From: Pseudomonas ovata
Lineage (GTDB): Bacteria > Pseudomonadota > Gammaproteobacteria > Pseudomonadales > Pseudomonadaceae
Assembly: GCF_003131185.1 (NCBI RefSeq)
Contig: NZ_QFFU01000017.1
Coordinates: 1-64,000 of the forward strand
Direction of reading: 5' to 3'
Length of the DNA: 64,000 nt
A program made the translations under genes and the position numbers. This document shows, in pieces, positions 44,695 to 53,395 of this stretch. Below the pieces are notes generated by a model that was not told the origin of the DNA, made no database searches, and saw only the letters and a list, made by a program, of their open reading frames with translations. Positions within the stretch are counted from its first letter, which is position 1, and each line of letters starts with the position of its first letter.

Positions 44695-45648
44695 ATGAGT
44701 GTTCGCCTAGGGATTGTCATGGACCCGATCGAGCGCATCTCCTATAAGAAGGACAGCTCGCTGGCCATGCTCCTGGCTGCACAGGAACGCGGCTGGTCGC
44801 TGTTCTACATGGAGCAGCAGGACCTGTACCTGGACGCCGGCAAGGCCCGCGCGCGCATGAAGCCGCTGACCGTGTTCGCCGACCCGGCCAAATGGTTCGA
44901 GCTGGGCGATGAAGCCGACACGGGCCTGGCCGAGCTGGACGTGATCCTGATGCGCAAGGACCCGCCCTTCGACATGGAATTCGTCTACGCCACCTACCTG
45001 CTGGAGCAGGCCGAGCGCGATGGCGTGCTGGTGGTCAACAAGCCGCAGAGCCTGCGCGACTGCAATGAAAAGCTGTTCGCCACGCAATTTCCGCAGTGCA
45101 CCCCGCCGACGCTGGTCAGCCGCCGTGCGGACATCCTGCGCGCCTTTGCCGAACAACAGGGTGACACCATCCTCAAGCCGCTGGATGGCATGGGCGGCAC
45201 TTCCATCTTTCGCCACCGCGCCGGCGACCCGAACCTGTCGGTGATCCTGGAAACCCTGACCCTGAACGGCACCCAGCAGATCATGGCCCAGGGTTACCTG
45301 CCGGCCATCAAGGACGGTGACAAGCGCATTCTGGTGATCGATGGCGAGCCGGTGCCCTATTGCCTGGCGCGCATCCCGGCTGCCGGCGAAACCCGTGGCA
45401 ACCTGGCCGCCGGCGGCCGTGGTGAAGCCCGCCCGCTGACCGAGCGCGACCGCTGGATCGTGGCCCAGGTCGCCCCGACCCTGCGCGAAAAAGGCCTGCT
45501 GTTCGTCGGCCTGGACGTGATCGGCGAGCACCTGACCGAAATCAACGTCACCAGCCCGACCTGCATCCGCGAAATCGACAATGCCTTCGGCACCCGCATC
45601 GGCAGCCTGCTGATGGATGCGATCGAGAAGAAGCTCAAGGCGCGATAA
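44695..45648 (+). CDS. gshB: Glutathione synthetase
   Basis: The 317-residue ATP-grasp enzyme joins gamma-glutamylcysteine and glycine. It begins MSVRLGIVMDPIERISYKKD, with RKDPPFDMEFVYATYLLE, LKPLDGMGGTSIFR and the ATP-binding DVIGEHLTEINVTSPTCIRE, all GshB hallmarks. The open frame starts at 44620, but the ATG at 44695 with AGAGG upstream gives the canonical N-terminus. It is divergent from pilG and followed by tonB3. Confidence 0.96.
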   Translation: MSVRLGIVMDPIERISYKKDSSLAMLLAAQERGWSLFYMEQQDLYLDAGKARARMKPLTVFADPAKWFELGDEADTGLAELDVILMRKDPPFDMEFVYATYLLEQAERDGVLVVNKPQSLRDCNEKLFATQFPQCTPPTLVSRRADILRAFAEQQGDTILKPLDGMGGTSIFRHRAGDPNLSVILETLTLNGTQQIMAQGYLPAIKDGDKRILVIDGEPVPYCLARIPAAGETRGNLAAGGRGEARPLTERDRWIVAQVAPTLREKGLLFVGLDVIGEHLTEINVTSPTCIREIDNAFGTRIGSLLMDAIEKKLKAR

Positions 45649-45654
45649 GGCCTA

Positions 45655-45705
45655 AGCGGCAAGCTGCAAGCAGAGCGGTCCGGCTGTGGCTTGCTGCTTG
45701 CCGCT
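45655..45705. repeat. Inverted repeat after gshB
   Basis: AGCGGCAAGCTGCAAGC and GCTTGCTGCTTGCCGCT form a 17-base arm pair with one mismatch and a 17-base loop. No T-run follows. It resembles a dispersed Pseudomonas repeat and may mark the end of the gshB transcript. Confidence 0.6.
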
Positions 45706-45789
45706 CATGGCTTGTAGCTTTCATTGCGTTATCATGTGCGACCTGCGACATGCACCTGACCTACAGGCTCCAATGATGCCCGACCGCCC

Positions 45790-46692
45790 ATGACTGCAAT
45801 GGCCTACAACCCCCTCTTGATCGAACCCCCGCGCTCCGGCGTGCGCTCGCGCGACCGCCTGGGCTTTACCCTGCTGATCGCCGCCCTGGTGCACCTGGTG
45901 GTCATCCTCGGGGTGGGCTTTACCTATGTGAAGCCCGAGCAGATTTCCCGCACCCTGGAAATCACCCTCGCCACCTTCAAGAGCGAGAAGGCACCCGAGC
46001 AGGCCGATTTCCTGGCCCAGGACAACCAGCAGGGCAGCGGCACGCTGGATCAGGCCCAGACGCTCAAGACCACTGAGCTGGCGCCGTTCCAGGACACCGA
46101 GATCAACAAGGTGACCCCGCCGCCGGCCAGCAAGGCGGTCCAGAAGCAGGAAGCGCCGAAGGCCGCCGTGGCCACGGTGGCGCCGGCGAAGGAAAAGACC
46201 GTCACGCGTCGTGAAGAGGTCAAGCCTGACCCCAAGCCGCGGGAAACCCCGACCTTTGACAGCGCTCAACTGAGCAATGAAATTGCCAGCCTCGAAGCCG
46301 AGCTGTCGGACGAGCAGCAGCGCTATGCCAAGCGGCCCAAGATCCATCGCCTCAATGCGGCCTCGACCATGCGCGACAAGGGGGCCTGGTACAAGGACGA
46401 CTGGCGCAAGAAAGTCGAGCGGGTCGGCAACCTCAATTACCCCGAGGAGGCACGTCGCCAGCAGATCTACGGCAGCCTGCGCCTGCTGGTGTCGATCAAC
46501 CGCGACGGTTCGCTGTATGAAGTGCTGGTGCTGGAATCCTCCGGCCAGCCGCTGCTGGACCAGGCCGCCCAGCGCATCGTGCGCCTGGCGGCGCCTTTTG
46601 CGCCGTTCAGCGGCGATCTGGCCGACATCGACCGGCTGGAAATCATCCGCACCTGGAAATTTGCCCGCGGCGACAAACTGTCCAGCAATTGA
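45790..46692 (+). CDS. tonB3: Energy transducer TonB (TonB3 type)
   Basis: The 300-residue protein has one N-terminal membrane anchor (LGFTLLIAALVHLVVILGVGF), a long Pro/Lys/Glu periplasmic stretch with a coiled segment (LSNEIASLEAELSDEQQRYA), and a C-terminal TonB fold (WRKKVERVGNLNYPEEARRQ, GSLRLLVSINRDGS). The position between gshB and yqgE next to pilG matches TonB3 of P. aeruginosa, which is tied to twitching motility and type IV pili rather than iron uptake. No exbBD genes are adjacent. Confidence 0.88.
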   Translation: MTAMAYNPLLIEPPRSGVRSRDRLGFTLLIAALVHLVVILGVGFTYVKPEQISRTLEITLATFKSEKAPEQADFLAQDNQQGSGTLDQAQTLKTTELAPFQDTEINKVTPPPASKAVQKQEAPKAAVATVAPAKEKTVTRREEVKPDPKPRETPTFDSAQLSNEIASLEAELSDEQQRYAKRPKIHRLNAASTMRDKGAWYKDDWRKKVERVGNLNYPEEARRQQIYGSLRLLVSINRDGSLYEVLVLESSGQPLLDQAAQRIVRLAAPFAPFSGDLADIDRLEIIRTWKFARGDKLSSN

Positions 46693-46796
46693 GCCCCCCG
46701 GCCGGGAATGGCAGCGCCGCAGAATTTCGGTTCAGGGGCGCGCTCTGCCATAAGTGACAGTTGTCAGCGACCGCCGGCAGCGCCACACTAGGCGTC

Positions 46797-47366
46797 ATGA
46801 AAAACGTCACTGCAAGTTACTTCAAGCATCAGTTCCTGATCGCCATGCCGCACATGGACGATCCGCATTTTGCGCAGACCCTGACTTACATTGTCGAGCA
46901 CAATGCCGATGGCGCCATGGGGCTGGTCATCAACCGTCCGCAGGACCTGACCCTGGCCGACGTACTGGAGCAACTGCGCCCCGAGCAATTGCCACCGGTG
47001 CGCTGCCAGCAGATCCGCATTCACTCAGGCGGCCCGGTGCAGACCGATCGCGGTTTCGTCCTGCACCCCAGCGGCCCGGTCTTTCAGTCCACGGTCGAGC
47101 TGGGCGGCATAGCCCTGTCGACCTCGCAGGACATCCTGTTTGCCATCGCCGACGGCGACGCCCCCGCGCACAGCCTGATCACCCTGGGCTATGCCGGCTG
47201 GGATGCCGGCCAGCTGGACGCCGAAATGGCGGCCAATGCCTGGCTGACCTGCCCGTTCGATGCCGCCATCCTGTTCGAGACCGACAGCGACCAGCGCCTC
47301 AATGCGGCCGCTGCACGCCTGGGCATCAACCTGAGCCTGCTCTCGACCCAGGCAGGGCACGCCTGA
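46797..47366 (+). CDS. YqgE/AlgH family protein
   Basis: The 189-residue cytoplasmic protein belongs to the UPF0301 family, called AlgH in P. aeruginosa. Blocks include KHQFLIAMPHMDDPHFAQTLTYI, GAMGLVINRP and GYAGWDAGQLDAEMAANAWL. The molecular role is unsettled. The frame opens at 46761, but the ATG at 46797 begins the conserved region. Its stop overlaps the ruvX start (TGATG), the usual yqgE-yqgF coupling. Confidence 0.93.
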   Translation: MKNVTASYFKHQFLIAMPHMDDPHFAQTLTYIVEHNADGAMGLVINRPQDLTLADVLEQLRPEQLPPVRCQQIRIHSGGPVQTDRGFVLHPSGPVFQSTVELGGIALSTSQDILFAIADGDAPAHSLITLGYAGWDAGQLDAEMAANAWLTCPFDAAILFETDSDQRLNAAAARLGINLSLLSTQAGHA

Positions 47367-47806
47367 TGGCGGTCTTGCGCCTGATTCTGGGCTTCGACTA
47401 CGGCACCCGGCAGATCGGTGTTTCGGTGGGTCAGGCCATTACCGGCCAGGCCCGCGAGCTGTGCACCCTCAAGGCCCAGAACGGGGTGCCCAACTGGGAC
47501 CAGATGCAAGCCCTGTTCAAGGAGTGGAAGCCCGACGCGGTGGTGGTCGGCCTGCCCCTGAACATGGACGGCACGCCCAGCGACATGAGTGCCCGTGCCG
47601 AGAAGTTCTCACGCCAGCTCAACGGTCGCTTCAATGTCCCCGCCTACACCCACGACGAGCGCCTGACCACCTTCGAGGCCAAGGGCGAGCGCATGGCCCG
47701 TGGCGGCCAGCGCGGCAGTTACCGTGACAACCCGGTGGATGCGATTGCGGCCGCCCTGCTGCTGCAAGGCTGGCTGGATGCCAACCCGCAGCTGCTCAAT
47801 GTGTGA
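47366..47806 (+). CDS. ruvX: RuvX/YqgF family RNase H-like nuclease
   Basis: The 146-residue RNase H-fold protein has ILGFDYGTRQIGVSVG with the first catalytic Asp, VVGLPLNMDGTPSDMSARAEKF, and YTHDERLTTFEA. It has a final Asp in DNPVDAIAAALLLQ. The family takes part in pre-16S rRNA 5'-end maturation. The long frame from 46754 is antisense to real reading of yqgE and is ignored; the start overlaps the yqgE stop. Confidence 0.94.
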   Translation: MAVLRLILGFDYGTRQIGVSVGQAITGQARELCTLKAQNGVPNWDQMQALFKEWKPDAVVVGLPLNMDGTPSDMSARAEKFSRQLNGRFNVPAYTHDERLTTFEAKGERMARGGQRGSYRDNPVDAIAAALLLQGWLDANPQLLNV

Positions 47807-47894
47807 CCTTTTGCCCCCGCAACGCTTCGAATCCCACGTTTGCGCTTGAGTACGCCCGGCTGCGGGCGCACGACAAGCTTCTGAAGGAGCCAGC

Positions 47895-48413
47895 ATGAGT
47901 TTGCCCAACCCCGCCGATCTGATCCGTCAGATGGCCACCGACCTCACCGCCCACCTGAGCCATCGCGGCATTCACGAACCACGCTTCATCGGCATTCGTA
48001 CCGGGGGCGTGTGGGTCGCGCAGGCACTGCTCCAGACACTGGACCATCCGGGGCCGCTGGGCACGCTGGACGTGTCGTTCTACCGTGACGATTTCAGCCA
48101 GAACGGCCTGCATCCCCAGGTGCGGCCTTCAGAGCTGCCGTTCGAGATCGAAGGCCAGCACCTGGTATTGATCGACGACGTGCTGATGAGCGGACGCACG
48201 GTGCGCGCCGCCCTTAACGAGCTGTTCGACTACGGCCGCCCGGCCAGCGTGACGCTGGTCTGCCTGCTGGACCTGAACGCCGGCGAACTGCCGATCCGCC
48301 CCAATGTGGTCGGTGCAACGCTGGCCCTGGCCGCTCATGAGCGGGTCAAGCTCAGTGGTCCCGAGCCGCTGGCGCTCGACATCCAGGATCTTTCCACTGC
48401 CTCAGCCTTTTAA
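47895..48413 (+). CDS. pyrR: Bifunctional pyrimidine regulator / uracil phosphoribosyltransferase
   Basis: The 172-residue PRTase-fold protein has the PRPP-binding loop LVLIDDVLMSGRTVRAAL and FIGIRTGGVWVAQ near the N-terminus. In Gram-positive bacteria PyrR is an RNA-binding attenuator. In pseudomonads its regulatory role is less certain, but it lies directly before pyrB as here. GGAG precedes the ATG by six bases. Confidence 0.94.
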   Translation: MSLPNPADLIRQMATDLTAHLSHRGIHEPRFIGIRTGGVWVAQALLQTLDHPGPLGTLDVSFYRDDFSQNGLHPQVRPSELPFEIEGQHLVLIDDVLMSGRTVRAALNELFDYGRPASVTLVCLLDLNAGELPIRPNVVGATLALAAHERVKLSGPEPLALDIQDLSTASAF

Positions 48414-48425
48414 GAGTCCATTGCG

Positions 48426-49430
48426 ATGACGCCTCTCGACGCCAAGCGACCGCTGCAGCTCAATCACCAGGGCCAGCTTCGCCATTTCCTGTCCCTGGAC
48501 GGCCTGCCCCGCGAACTGCTCACAGAAATCCTCGACACCGCCGACTCGTTTCTGGAAGTCGGCGCACGCGCGGTGAAAAAAGTCCCGCTGCTGCGTGGCA
48601 AGACGGTCTGCAACGTGTTTTTCGAGAACTCGACGCGCACCCGCACCACCTTCGAGCTGGCCGCACAGCGGCTGTCGGCCGACGTGATCACCCTGAACGT
48701 CTCGACCTCCTCGACCAGCAAGGGCGAGACCCTGTTCGACACCCTGCGCAACCTTGAAGCCATGGCCGCCGACATGTTCGTGGTGCGCCATGCCGACTCC
48801 GGCGCCGCGCACTTCATTGCCGAGCACGTGTGCCCCGAGGTGGCGATCATCAATGGCGGCGACGGCCGGCACGCGCACCCGACCCAGGGCATGCTCGACA
48901 TGCTGACCATCCGCCGGCACAAGGGTGGCTTCGAGAACCTGTCGGTGGCCATCGTCGGCGATATCCTGCATTCGCGGGTGGCACGCTCGAACATGCTGGC
49001 ACTCAAGGCGCTGGGCTGCCCGGACATCCGCGTGATCGGACCCAAGACCCTGATGCCGGTGGGCATCGAGCAATACGGCGTGAAGGTCTACACCGACCTG
49101 GCCGAGGGCCTCAAGGACGTCGATGTGGTGATCATGTTACGCCTGCAACGCGAACGCATGCAGGGCGGCCTGCTGCCCAGCGAAGGCGAGTTCTACCGCC
49201 TGTTCGGCCTGACCACCGCCCGTCTGGCGGGCGCAAAACCGGATGCCATTGTCATGCACCCAGGCCCCATCAACCGCGGGGTGGAAATCGAATCGGCGGT
49301 GGCCGACGGCCCCCATTCGGTGATTCTCAACCAGGTGACCTACGGCATCGCCGTGCGCATGGCCGTGTTGTCCATGGCCATGAGCGGTCAGACCGCACAA
49401 CGTCAATTCGAGCAGGAGAACGCCCTGTGA
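48426..49430 (+). CDS. pyrB: Aspartate carbamoyltransferase catalytic chain
   Basis: The 334-residue enzyme carries out the first committed step of pyrimidine synthesis. It has the carbamoyl phosphate motif FFENSTRTRTTFELA, SSTSKGE, HPTQGMLDMLTI and HPGPINRGVE. The N-terminal extension before the catalytic core is the Pseudomonas form. In that genus PyrB forms a dodecamer with the inactive dihydroorotase-like PyrC', which follows here with a four-base overlap (GTGA). Confidence 0.97.
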   Translation: MTPLDAKRPLQLNHQGQLRHFLSLDGLPRELLTEILDTADSFLEVGARAVKKVPLLRGKTVCNVFFENSTRTRTTFELAAQRLSADVITLNVSTSSTSKGETLFDTLRNLEAMAADMFVVRHADSGAAHFIAEHVCPEVAIINGGDGRHAHPTQGMLDMLTIRRHKGGFENLSVAIVGDILHSRVARSNMLALKALGCPDIRVIGPKTLMPVGIEQYGVKVYTDLAEGLKDVDVVIMLRLQRERMQGGLLPSEGEFYRLFGLTTARLAGAKPDAIVMHPGPINRGVEIESAVADGPHSVILNQVTYGIAVRMAVLSMAMSGQTAQRQFEQENAL

Positions 49431-50698
49431 AGCTCAGCATTCTCGGCGCTCGCGTCATCGACCCGCGCAGCGGGCTGGACCAGGTCACCGACCTGCACAT
49501 CGAAGCCGGCAAGATTCTGGCCGTGGGCGCGGCGCCCGCAGGTTTCGAGCCTGCGCACAGCATCGACGCCACAGGGCTGGTGGCCGCACCGGGCCTGGTG
49601 GACCTGAATGTCTCGCTGCGCGAGCCCGGCTACAGCCGCAAGGGCAGCATCGCCAGCGAGACCCGTGCCGCCACCGCCGGCGGGGTGACCAGCCTGTGCT
49701 GCCCACCCCGCACCCGGCCGGTACTGGACACCTCGGCGGTGGCCGAACTGATCCTGGACCGCGCCCGTGAGGCCGGCTTCAGCAAGGTCTATCCGATCGG
49801 TGCCCTGAGCAAGGGCCTGGAAGGCGAGCAACTGGCCGAGCTGGTGGCCCTGCGTGACGCCGGCTGCGTAGCGTTCGGCAACGGCCTCAAGACCTTCACC
49901 AACACCCGCACCCTGTGCCGGGCGCTGGAATACGCCGCCACGTTCGACCTGACGGTGATTTTCAATTCGCAGGACCATGACCTGGCCGCCGGCGGCCTGG
50001 CCCACGAAGGCCCGACCGCCAGTTTCCTGGGGCTGGTCGGCATCCCGGAGACCGCCGAGACCGTGGCCCTGGCCCGCGACCTGCTGCTGGTCGAACAGAG
50101 CGGCGTGCGCGCGCACTTCAGCCAGCTGACCAGCGCCCGTGGCGCCGCCATGATCGCCGACGCCCAGGCCCGCGGCCTGCCGGTGACCGCCGACGTGGCG
50201 CTGTACCAGTTGATCCTCACCGATGAGGCGCTGATCGACTTTTCCAGCCTCTACCATGTGCAGCCGCCCCTGCGCACCCGCGCAGACCGTGACGGTCTGC
50301 GCGAGGCCGTGAAAGCCGGGGTGATCCAGGCCATTTCCAGCCATCACCAGCCACACGAGCGCGACGCCAAGCTGGCGCCGTTCGGTGCGACCGAGCCGGG
50401 CATCAGCAGTGTGGAGTTGCTGCTGCCGCTGGCCATGACGCTGGTAGAGGACGGCCTGCTCGACCTGCCGACCCTGCTTGATCGCCTGAGCGCAGGCCCG
50501 GCGGCGGCGCTGCGCCTGCCGGCCGGGCAATTGCAGCAAGGGCTGGCGGCCGACCTGGTGCTGTTCGACCCGACCGCCAGCACCCTGGCCGGCCAGGCCT
50601 GGCTGTCCCGCGGCGAGAACTGCCCGTTCCTGGGCCATTGCCTGCCGGGGGCGGTGCGTTACACGCTGGTGGACGGGCGCATCAGCTACAGCGCCTGA
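49427..50698 (+). CDS. pyrC': Dihydroorotase-like PyrC', catalytically inactive
   Basis: The 423-residue amidohydrolase-fold protein starts at a GTG overlapping the pyrB stop. Active dihydroorotases have a DxHxHxR metal motif after strand 1; here it reads DLNVSLREPG, so both histidines are gone. The C-terminal TDHAPH is replaced by SSHHQPH, losing the catalytic Asp. It is therefore the structural partner needed for assembly of the Pseudomonas ATCase. A real PyrC must be elsewhere. Confidence 0.93.
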   Translation: MKLSILGARVIDPRSGLDQVTDLHIEAGKILAVGAAPAGFEPAHSIDATGLVAAPGLVDLNVSLREPGYSRKGSIASETRAATAGGVTSLCCPPRTRPVLDTSAVAELILDRAREAGFSKVYPIGALSKGLEGEQLAELVALRDAGCVAFGNGLKTFTNTRTLCRALEYAATFDLTVIFNSQDHDLAAGGLAHEGPTASFLGLVGIPETAETVALARDLLLVEQSGVRAHFSQLTSARGAAMIADAQARGLPVTADVALYQLILTDEALIDFSSLYHVQPPLRTRADRDGLREAVKAGVIQAISSHHQPHERDAKLAPFGATEPGISSVELLLPLAMTLVEDGLLDLPTLLDRLSAGPAAALRLPAGQLQQGLAADLVLFDPTASTLAGQAWLSRGENCPFLGHCLPGAVRYTLVDGRISYSA

Positions 50699-50740
50699 CC
50701 AGCGCTCCCCAAGGTCAACAGCGCTCTGCCCGGCTGCGGT

Positions 50741-51148
50741 TCAGCGCTGCAGTTGGGCGTTCTTGATCGAGATCTGGGTGTTCATCGTCCAGAAGTCATA
50801 CAGCACGCCCACGCCAAACAGGCCGACGGTGAAAAAGTAGATGATGGCGGTGACCCATTTGCCCTGGTACAGGCGGTGGGCGCCGAAGATGCCCAGGAAC
50901 GTCAGCAGAATCCACGCCAGGTTGTAGTCGGTCGGGCCAGGGGTGAAACGCAGGTCCGCCTCGCGGTCCATCGATGGGATCAGGAACAGGTCGATCAGCC
51001 AGCCGATGCCGAACAGGCCCAGGGTGAAGAACCAGATCGTGCCGGTCACCGGCTTGCCGAAGTAGAAACGGTGAGCACCCAGGAAGCCGAAAATCCACAG
51101 CAGGTAACCCAGGACTTTGCTGTGCGTGTTGGGGGTATAGCTGTTCAT
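50741..51148 (-). CDS. TM2-domain membrane protein
   Basis: The 135-residue protein holds two TM2 repeats: KVLGYLLWIFGFLGAHRFYFG with GTIWFFTLGLFGIGWLIDLF, then LAWILLTFLGIFGAHRLYQG with AIIYFFTVGLFGVGVLYDFW. Each is a pair of membrane helices around a GAHR/YxG turn. The role is unknown. GAGG seven bases before the ATG at 51148 supports this start over the ATG at 51211. Confidence 0.85.
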   Translation of the reverse strand: MNSYTPNTHSKVLGYLLWIFGFLGAHRFYFGKPVTGTIWFFTLGLFGIGWLIDLFLIPSMDREADLRFTPGPTDYNLAWILLTFLGIFGAHRLYQGKWVTAIIYFFTVGLFGVGVLYDFWTMNTQISIKNAQLQR

Positions 51149-51396
51149 AAACTGCCTCGTTGCGTTGATAGAAAAATTTTCGTGTAAATTTTGTGACTTT
51201 TTATCGGTCATCCGACGTATGGCGAATGCCCTTTATCGATTCCGCAAGGCCTTGTAACACAAGGGATTGCTACACAATACAAGACAATCCGTCGCAATAA
51301 TTGCAACGATTGCCGTGTAAACGTGTCGTCGGGTGGGGTCGGCTTTGGACGCAAGCTGTTATAGAGTTGCGCGCTGATCTTTAAGAGCCCTGCCGA

Positions 51397-52068
51397 ATGC
51401 GTCCTTTTTTCAAGACATGGCTGACTGTTTGTCTCCTTATGCCATTGGCCGCCCACGCCACCAATCGTGAGCAAAACCTGCCCGCCGGCTTCTCCGGCTA
51501 CACCGCCAAAAGCAATGCCTCGGCCTCGCGCGAAACCACCCGCAGCGAAACCGCCAGCGTGCCGCATGTGCGCAAGACGAGCGCTGCCCAGAGTCCGGTG
51601 ACGGCCAACAATGCCCGAAAATCCGCGGTATCGTCTGCTGTGGCCGGCACCAATAAACAGGGCAGCGCCGTCGTCAAGCGCGCCCTGGAAGCGGTTGGCA
51701 CTCCTTATCGCTGGGGCGGCAACACACCCGGCAAGGGCCTCGACTGCAGCGGCCTGGTCAAGTACGCCTTCACCGACGTGGCCAATGTCGACCTGCCGCG
51801 CAGTTCGCGTGACATGGCCGAAGGTCATGGCCAGGCCGTGGACCGCAAGGACCTGAAACCCGGTGACCTGCTGTTTTTCAACATCAAGAGCCGCCGCATC
51901 AACCACGTGGCCATCTACCTGGGCAACGACCGCTTCGTCCACGCGCCCCGCCGCGGCAAGGCCGTGACCGTCGACACGTTGAAGAAACCTTACTGGAACA
52001 AGAGCTACAAGGTTGCCAAGCGCGTACTGCCCAAGCAGAAGCCGGCGCTGAATATTGCCAGAAACTGA
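51397..52068 (+). CDS. NlpC/P60 (C40) family peptidase
   Basis: The 223-residue secreted protein has a signal peptide (MRPFFKTWLTVCLLMPLAAHA) and a Ser/Ala/Thr-rich linker to about residue 90. An NlpC/P60 domain follows, with catalytic Cys in GLDCSGLVKYAF and His in RINHVAIYLGNDRFVHA. It probably cleaves peptidoglycan stem peptides in the periplasm. The AT-rich region 51149-51396 upstream holds the divergent promoters with the TM2 gene; no further gene is seen there. Confidence 0.93.
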   Translation: MRPFFKTWLTVCLLMPLAAHATNREQNLPAGFSGYTAKSNASASRETTRSETASVPHVRKTSAAQSPVTANNARKSAVSSAVAGTNKQGSAVVKRALEAVGTPYRWGGNTPGKGLDCSGLVKYAFTDVANVDLPRSSRDMAEGHGQAVDRKDLKPGDLLFFNIKSRRINHVAIYLGNDRFVHAPRRGKAVTVDTLKKPYWNKSYKVAKRVLPKQKPALNIARN

Positions 52069-52143
52069 GTCAGGCGCCTGCGCTCGATACTACTGCTGTA
52101 CCAACGCGCTACTACTGTCGGTACCAACGCGCGATCCCGCCCT

Positions 52144-52283
52144 GTAGGAGCGCGCTTGCCCGCGACCGGCTGCGTTAGCAGTCGTAAAATTGTGGCGTTT
52201 CGTAGATTCCAGATCGGAAATTTGTGGGGCCTCACCAATTTTGCGAGCGCTGCGCACTCGGTCGCGGGCAAGCGCGCTCCTAC
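52144..52283. repeat. Palindromic REP doublet, type A copy 6
   Basis: A long-centre copy between the convergent NlpC/P60 and pilT genes. The outer arms are perfect; the centre carries GTTAGCAGTCGTAAAATTGT then a 30-base insertion. Confidence 0.9.
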
Positions 52284-52305
52284 AAGACAGTCTGGGTGTC
52301 GGGGT

Positions 52306-53340
52306 TTAGAAGTTATCCGGCAGCTTGGCCTTTTCGCGGGCGCTTTCGCGGTTGATCAGGCCGCGCTTGAGCAGCTCGGCCAGGCACATGTCCAGGGTCT
52401 GCATGCCCATCGCCCCACCGGTCTGGATCGCCGAGTACATCTGCGCCACCTTGTCCTCGCGGATCAGGTTACGGATCGCCGGCGTCCCCATCATGATTTC
52501 ATGCGCCGCCACCCTTCCCCCGCCGACCTTCTTGAGCAGCACCTGCGAGATCACGGCATGCAGGGATTCGGACAGCATCGAGCGGATCATGGACTTTTCA
52601 GCGGCCGGAAACACGTCGACCACCCGATCGATGGTCTTGGCTGCCGACGTGGTGTGCAACGTGCCGAACACCAGGTGCCCGGTTTCGGCAGCGGTCAGTG
52701 CCAGGCGAATGGTCTCCAGGTCGCGCATCTCGCCGACCAGGATCACGTCCGGGTCTTCCCGCAAGGCTGAACGCAGGGCCTCGGAAAAGCCCAGCGTGTC
52801 GCGGTGCACCTCGCGCTGGTTGACCAGGCACTTCTTGGATTCGTGGACGAATTCGATCGGATCCTCGATGGTGAGGATGTGGTGGTGCTTGTTGCTGTTG
52901 AGGTAGTCGACCATCGCCGCCAGGGTTGTCGATTTACCCGAGCCGGTAGGCCCGGTAACCAGGACCAGCCCGCGCGGCACATCGGTAATGCGGCGAAACA
53001 CTTCGCCCATTCCCAGGTCTTCCATGCTCAGGATCTTCGACGGGATGGTACGAAAGACCGCGCCCGCGCCACGATTCTGGTTGAACGCATTGACCCGGAA
53101 GCGCGCCACCCCCGGCACCTCGAATGAAAAGTCGGTCTCCAGGCGCTCCTCGAAGTCCTGGCGCTGCTTGTCGTTCATGATGTCGTAGATCAGTGCCTTG
53201 ACCTGCTTGGCATCCAGAGCCGGCAGGTTGATACGCCTGACATCGCCATCGACGCGGATCATCGGCGGCAGCCCGGCAGAGAGGTGCAAGTCGGAAGCGC
53301 CTTGTTTGGCACTGAAGGCCAGCAGCTCGGTAATATCCAT
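52306..53340 (-). CDS. pilT: Type IV pilus retraction ATPase PilT
   Basis: The 344-residue hexameric motor has the Walker A GPTGSGKSTTLAAM, the Asp box ILTIEDPIEFVH, Walker B DVILVGEMRDLETI, the His box TGHLVFGTLHTTSAA and the AIRNLIRE block near the C-terminus. The ATG at 53340 with GAGGAG upstream begins MDITELLAFSAK, the standard PilT start. PilU, normally adjacent in P. aeruginosa, is absent; NlpC/P60 lies on that side. Confidence 0.96.
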   Translation of the reverse strand: MDITELLAFSAKQGASDLHLSAGLPPMIRVDGDVRRINLPALDAKQVKALIYDIMNDKQRQDFEERLETDFSFEVPGVARFRVNAFNQNRGAGAVFRTIPSKILSMEDLGMGEVFRRITDVPRGLVLVTGPTGSGKSTTLAAMVDYLNSNKHHHILTIEDPIEFVHESKKCLVNQREVHRDTLGFSEALRSALREDPDVILVGEMRDLETIRLALTAAETGHLVFGTLHTTSAAKTIDRVVDVFPAAEKSMIRSMLSESLHAVISQVLLKKVGGGRVAAHEIMMGTPAIRNLIREDKVAQMYSAIQTGGAMGMQTLDMCLAELLKRGLINRESAREKAKLPDNF

Positions 53341-53395
53341 ACAGCTCCTCAATCACATAGAATGCCGCAGACCTCAGACCTGCTGGCACGAATCA

